DNA from: Corynebacterium sp. ACRQK
GTDB lineage: Bacteria; Actinomycetota; Actinomycetes; Mycobacteriales; Mycobacteriaceae
DNA length: 64,000 nt
Direction: 5' to 3'
Assembly (NCBI RefSeq): GCF_022345965.1
Contig: NZ_JAKRMU010000007.1
Coordinates: forward strand, 1 to 64,000
Both the position numbers and the translations under genes were made by a program. Under the pieces are notes generated by a model. The model had not been told where the DNA came from, made no database searches, and saw only the letters and a program-made list of their open reading frames with translations. Below, piece by piece: positions 60,203 through 64,000 of this stretch (position 1 is its first letter; each line of letters begins with the position of its first letter).

Positions 60203-62547
60203 TAGCGCTCGCCTCCGCCCCCGCCGTCGGCCTGAGTGCCAGCACTGCTGCGGCTTTCTTCGACACGCCGCATCAGCTCCGCGAAAGGCAGGTTCCGCTG
60301 ACGTGCGGGAGCCTCACCGGGGCGCTGGGCGGGCACGGGGGCGATGGCGTCCACACCAGAAAGTTCCGCAACCGTCACCCGCGACGAACGGACAGCAGGC
60401 GCTGCTTCGTGCGGCGAGGATTCCAGCTGCTCGTTGTGCCCAACCTTCTCCGACAGGCGCTTGACCCACTTTGGCGCCCACCAGTTGTCGGTGCCCAGCA
60501 GGTGCATGACGGACGGGACGAGGAGCATGCGGATGATTGTGGCGTCGAGTAGTAGTGCGATCACCATGCCGAAGGCGATGTACTTCATCATCACGATCGA
60601 GGAGAACCCGAAGGCGCCGCAGACCACGATCATGATTAGCGCGGCGGCGGTGATGATGCTGCCGGTGGTGGCCGTGCCGAAGCGGATCGCCTGATCCGTC
60701 GACGCACCCCGGGCGCGAGCCTCCACCATGCGGGAGACCAGGAATACCTCATAGTCGGTCGAGAGGCCGAAGACGATGGCGATGATCAGCACCAGTACCG
60801 GGGAGGTCAGCGGCCCGGCGGTGAAGTTAAACATGTCCGCGCCGTGGCCGTCGACGAAGATCAACGTCAGCAGGCCGAGGGTTGCGCCGGTGCCCAGGAT
60901 GTTCATGATCACGGCCTTGGCCGGAATGATCAGCGAGCCGAAGATCATGGCCATCAGCACGAAGCTGACGAGCACGATATACAGCAACATCCACGGCAGT
61001 TTCTCGAACAGCGCGTCGATGGATTCGACCTCCAGGGCCGGGGTGCCGGCGACGTACACGCTGGCGCCGTCGACGTTGATGTCCTCCAGAGCGTTGACAA
61101 TGCGGTCGTTGTCATCGCGGTCGGCAATGCCGGTGGACAGCACCGTCACGTCGTCCTTCGTGGGGCGTGAGACCTGGAACGGGGCCGTCAGTCCCGGAAT
61201 CGCGTTGGCCTCCTTGTAGACCGCAGCCACGGTCTTGGAATCGCCCTCGATGACCAGCTTGATCGGGTCGGTGCGGAACTGCGGGAACTTCTCGGTGAAC
61301 TCCTCCTGGTTCACGCGCGTTTGGTTCGACGGCGGCAGGTAGGTCTCGTTCATGCCACCCAGCTTGATGCCCGCAATCGGTACCGCCATCAGCAGCATGC
61401 CACCGACGATCACGACCGTAAACAGCTTCGAGTGGCGCATGGCGAAGGCCGGGATGCGGCCCCAAATGCCTTCGACCTGCTCGGAGCGCCGGCGGGTCCG
61501 CTTCTTCTTAAACGACCACTTGTCGATGTTCGGCCCGAGCATTGCGAAGACACTCGGCAGCACAGCCACGGACAGCAGCGCGGCCAGACCCACCGCGGAG
61601 ATCGCGCCGAAGGCCACGGACTTCAGGAAGGCCTGCGGGAAGATGAACAACCCGGACAGCGCCACGGCCACCATCGCCGCAGAGAAGACCACGGTCTTGC
61701 CCGCGGTGGCGGTGGTGTTGCGCACGGCGGTGCGGGTGTCGTGGCCCTCCGCCATCTCCTCGCGGAAGCGGGAGACCATGAACAGGCCGTAGTCGATGGC
61801 TAGGCCCAGACCCAGCAGCGTGACCACGGACTGCGCGAACACGTTGATCTGCGTGAAGCTAGCCAGGATCGCCAGCACGCCCATGGATCCCAGGATCGAC
61901 AGGCCGCCCACCAACAGCGGCATAAACGCAGCGATCAGACCGCCGAAAACGATCAGCAGCAGCAGGCCCACAGCGGGCAGCGCGTAGATCTCGGCACGGT
62001 GAATATCGCCGGCCATGCCTTCGTCCAGGGAGTCCGAAACCGCCGTGGCGCCGGCGATCTTCACATCTACGCCCGGGGCGCTGATGGCCCGCAGGTCGTC
62101 CTCGATCTTGCGGAAGTTAATCAGCACATCGTCTTCGATGCCCTGCAGCCCGATGGATGCGAAGGCCGCGGTGCCGTCCGGGTTGGCCATGGCCGCCGGA
62201 CCGCGGTTGAAGTAGCTAGTCACGCCCCCGATCTCGTCGGGGTGATCCTTGCGCAGCTGCTCGATCTGCTGGGTTATGGACTGCTTGACCTCGTCCGAGG
62301 TTGCAGACCCCGGCTTATCGCCGGTGACCATCAGGATGACATCCCCGTTGGCGTCACGACCAAAAACCTCTTGCTCGATCTGCGCAGCCTTCGTGGACTG
62401 CGAGTTCGGGTCGTCCCACCCCTCCTGGCTCATCCGGTCGGCCAGTTTCAGCCCGGCGACGACATACAGCACCAGGATCGCCGCGATGATCACCAGAGGG
62501 ATCAGCCGGCGGAACCGGTAGGCGACATCGCCCCAAGAGCTAAACAA
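60202..62547 (-). CDS. cmpL1: MmpL3-type RND transporter (trehalose monomycolate exporter)
   Basis: A 781-residue RND protein from a TTG at 62547 with AAAGGA nine bases upstream. Two RND halves are seen, each with a periplasmic domain after the first helix. The proton-relay Asp-Tyr pairs are intact: LLGLGLAIDYGLFMVSRFREE and VFGLSTDYEVFLVSRMVEAR. A cytoplasmic C-terminal tail of about 90 residues ends in GGGGGER. MmpL3 and corynebacterial CmpL1 flip trehalose monomycolate across the inner membrane. Context supports this: mmpL3 also lies beside trmB in M. tuberculosis. The symbol is by analogy with C. glutamicum. Confidence 0.92.
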   Translation of the reverse strand: MFSSWGDVAYRFRRLIPLVIIAAILVLYVVAGLKLADRMSQEGWDDPNSQSTKAAQIEQEVFGRDANGDVILMVTGDKPGSATSDEVKQSITQQIEQLRKDHPDEIGGVTSYFNRGPAAMANPDGTAAFASIGLQGIEDDVLINFRKIEDDLRAISAPGVDVKIAGATAVSDSLDEGMAGDIHRAEIYALPAVGLLLLIVFGGLIAAFMPLLVGGLSILGSMGVLAILASFTQINVFAQSVVTLLGLGLAIDYGLFMVSRFREEMAEGHDTRTAVRNTTATAGKTVVFSAAMVAVALSGLFIFPQAFLKSVAFGAISAVGLAALLSVAVLPSVFAMLGPNIDKWSFKKKRTRRRSEQVEGIWGRIPAFAMRHSKLFTVVIVGGMLLMAVPIAGIKLGGMNETYLPPSNQTRVNQEEFTEKFPQFRTDPIKLVIEGDSKTVAAVYKEANAIPGLTAPFQVSRPTKDDVTVLSTGIADRDDNDRIVNALEDINVDGASVYVAGTPALEVESIDALFEKLPWMLLYIVLVSFVLMAMIFGSLIIPAKAVIMNILGTGATLGLLTLIFVDGHGADMFNFTAGPLTSPVLVLIIAIVFGLSTDYEVFLVSRMVEARARGASTDQAIRFGTATTGSIITAAALIMIVVCGAFGFSSIVMMKYIAFGMVIALLLDATIIRMLLVPSVMHLLGTDNWWAPKWVKRLSEKVGHNEQLESSPHEAAPAVRSSRVTVAELSGVDAIAPVPAQRPGEAPARQRNLPFAELMRRVEESRSSAGTQADGGGGGER

Positions 62548-62634
62548 CGTGAGTGGTCCTTTCTATAACGCCAGAATTCCCTCTAGTCTACGAACCCGAC
62601 CAGGGCGAACAGCAAATTTTCCGGGGCGTGTTAG

Positions 62635-63390
62635 CTATTTCTTCCGCCACAGGTACTCGCGGATGATGTGTTCCTTGTCCAGGCCCTTGCCCTCGAACTT
62701 GGTGATTACCTGGCGGTCCGTCAGCTGTGGAATGTCCGACTGGTCCTCGGGCCAGCCCAGGTATTCCAGCTGCTCTTCGACCTCCACCAGCTCGTCGATC
62801 CACTCTGCGTAGTCCGCGTGGTCGGTAGCGATGTGCAGAATGCCGCCCGGCTTCAGGCGGGAGGCAATCAGGTGCAGCGTGCCGGATTGCACGATGCGTC
62901 GCTTGTGGTGGCGGGCCTTGGGCCACGGGTCCGGGAAGTAGATGCGCACGCCGGACAGCGACTCGGGTGCGAACATACGCTGCAGAACCTCCACGCCGTC
63001 GCCGCGGATCATGCGCACGTTGTGGATGTCTCCGCGCACCACGGAGCCCAGAAGCTTGGCCAGCCCGGGGCGGTAGAGCTCGACGGCGACGATATTCTTT
63101 TCCGCCTCCAGCGGCGCCATCGCAGCGGTCGAGGTGCCCGTTCCGGAGCCAATTTCCACAATTGTTTCGGCGTCGCGGTCGAACCATTCGGGTAGGCTAA
63201 TAACCTCGTCGGAGAGGACTTTGCCCAGCTCAGGCCAGTGTTCGTTCCACAGGGCCTCCTGGTTGTCGGTCAGGGTGCCGCGCCGGAAGCTAAAGTTCCC
63301 TAGTCGCGGATAGTCGCGACCGTCGTTAAACTCTGTCTGTAGTGGGCGGCCTGGGGGAAGGCTGCCTGGCGTGTTATCGGAATTATTCAT
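62635..63390 (-). CDS. trmB: tRNA (guanine-N7-)-methyltransferase
   Basis: A 251-residue SAM-dependent enzyme methylating G46 of tRNAs, from [14 protein letters not shown] (an ATG three codons earlier is possible). SAM site: [18 protein letters not shown]. Catalytic block: [21 protein letters not shown]. Family C terminus: [21 protein letters not shown]. The long upstream in-frame extension is antisense to the next gene and excluded. It is separated from mmpL by 87 bp. Confidence 0.95.
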   Translation of the reverse strand: MNNSDNTPGSLPPGRPLQTEFNDGRDYPRLGNFSFRRGTLTDNQEALWNEHWPELGKVLSDEVISLPEWFDRDAETIVEIGSGTGTSTAAMAPLEAEKNIVAVELYRPGLAKLLGSVVRGDIHNVRMIRGDGVEVLQRMFAPESLSGVRIYFPDPWPKARHHKRRIVQSGTLHLIASRLKPGGILHIATDHADYAEWIDELVEVEEQLEYLGWPEDQSDIPQLTDRQVITKFEGKGLDKEHIIREYLWRKK

Positions 63391-63451
63391 CCAGACCATT
63401 CTTGCAGATGGCCTGCGGAATGTCTTAAGCCAAGTGGGGGACCTAACAAAG

Positions 63452-64000
63452 ATGTTGAAGACCATTTCGGTCATTGGCCCGGATGCGCATGCGGTTGCAG
63501 AGTGTGCCGCACAGTTGCGTACGCGGATGGAAAGTAGGGGAAGTTCAAGCACAGCGGGGGAGCGTTTCGAGGTAGTGGAGGGCGCTGGCCCAGAGCAGCA
63601 CCCCGACGTTGTTGTTGCGGCAGTAGGGCACGCTACCGCGGAGGATCGCGAGGTTGCCCGGGCCGTCGCGCAGGCTATGGGCGTGGTGTTGCTCTGGCCC
63701 TTTGGTAGTGACGCTCCTTCGTCTGAATGGGCCCGCACCCCAGGCTGGGTATGGTGCGAGGACGTGGACGAGGTGTGTGGGTGGATCCGGGCGCTGGGCG
63801 TGGATGTTAACGAGTGGGAGGGTCAGGCGCGCCGGGCGGATGCCGAGCGGCTGGATCGGGTGCGCATCGCCACGCGGCTCAGCGCGACTCGGATTGCCCA
63901 GGAGGTGCTGGAAGACGTCGGTGCTGCTGACCAGGCGCGCGGCACTATTGGTGTCAGGGGAGCTGGCGGTGCTAGGGAAGTTAGGGGTGCTAGGGGTGCC
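63452..64000 (+). CDS. Hypothetical protein, start of gene, truncated by window end
   Basis: An open frame of 183 codons without a stop runs from ATG 63452 to the window edge: [26 protein letters not shown], then [42 protein letters not shown] ... [46 protein letters not shown]. It resembles the start of a Rossmann or P-loop-like domain (VIGPDAH) followed by a helical region. It is divergent from trmB, the position occupied by the Rv0207c-type conserved gene in mycobacteria, which is a tentative match. The last visible bases repeat GGTGCTAGGG, encoding Gly/Ala/Arg. Confidence 0.7.
   Translation, partial: MLKTISVIGPDAHAVAECAAQLRTRMESRGSSSTAGERFEVVEGAGPEQHPDVVVAAVGHATAEDREVARAVAQAMGVVLLWPFGSDAPSSEWARTPGWVWCEDVDEVCGWIRALGVDVNEWEGQARRADAERLDRVRIATRLSATRIAQEVLEDVGAADQARGTIGVRGAGGAREVRGARGA

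Overview
The window comes from a mycolic-acid-containing actinobacterium, almost certainly a high-GC Corynebacterium. The evidence is a complete corynomycolate/arabinogalactan locus (glf, glfT2, PAP2 phosphatase, UbiA-type phosphoribosyltransferase, two mycolyltransferases, cutinase-like lipase, FadD32, Pks13, AccD), an MmpL3-type transporter, Lsr2, an LCP protein, a class E sortase and several Corynebacteriales DUF families. GC content and gene content suggest the lipophilic C. jeikeium/C. urealyticum group, but the species cannot be fixed by eye. No gene suggests phage, plasmid or transposon origin. I saw no CRISPR array and no tRNA.

Layout. 1-165: 3' part of a 5S rRNA with its terminator. 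199-4894: MFS exporter, pseudouridine synthase, a 51-residue amphipathic peptide gene read from an overlapping divergent promoter, a tandem universal stress protein, and a TetR regulator with a lysine-rich tail. 4891-7829: second YidC insertase, class E sortase with a coupled small membrane protein, DUF2020 lipoprotein, Lsr2. 8044-15890: Tat-exported PhoD, DUF6474 protein, TM0106-type nuclease, MsrA, lipoprotein, superoxide dismutase, L-lactate dehydrogenase. 16000-24776: glycerophosphodiesterase, DUF5926 protein, LCP ligase, CPBP protease homologue, amidase, prephenate dehydratase, histidine phosphatase, a small zincin and a septum-formation protein. 24899-28523: serS, then a plsC/HAD/PGPGW operon.

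28600-51945 is the cell-envelope core. Glf makes UDP-galactofuranose and GlfT2 polymerises the galactan. The PAP2 and UbiA proteins make the decaprenyl-phosphoribose precursor of arabinan. FadD32, Pks13 and AccD build mycolates, and the mycolyltransferases deliver them to trehalose and the wall. Two things differ from the textbook order. A roughly 3.9-kb accessory segment (29861-33700) separates glf from glfT2. No aftB lies between ubiA and the mycolyltransferases. The accessory segment holds a head-to-head pair of 5'-truncated genes, an EamA exporter, and an AT-richer AlbA/AAA_4 regulator bracketed by 55-bp direct repeats.

51955-64000: a secreted proline-rich/DUF6114/DUF6230 trio, an MFS exporter with a divergent LysR regulator, Tat-exported PhoX, DUF3054, a YbhN-like flippase homologue coupled to the MmpL transporter, trmB, and a divergent gene running off the window.

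The most striking hidden pattern is a dispersed, non-palindromic 12-20 bp motif, GGCGTCA followed 2-3 nt later by AAGAAA. It recurs at least eleven times on both strands, mostly at gene ends or in unstructured protein tails, and in all reading frames. A second theme is frequent leaderless transcription: TAnnnT boxes ending 6-8 nt before start codons.
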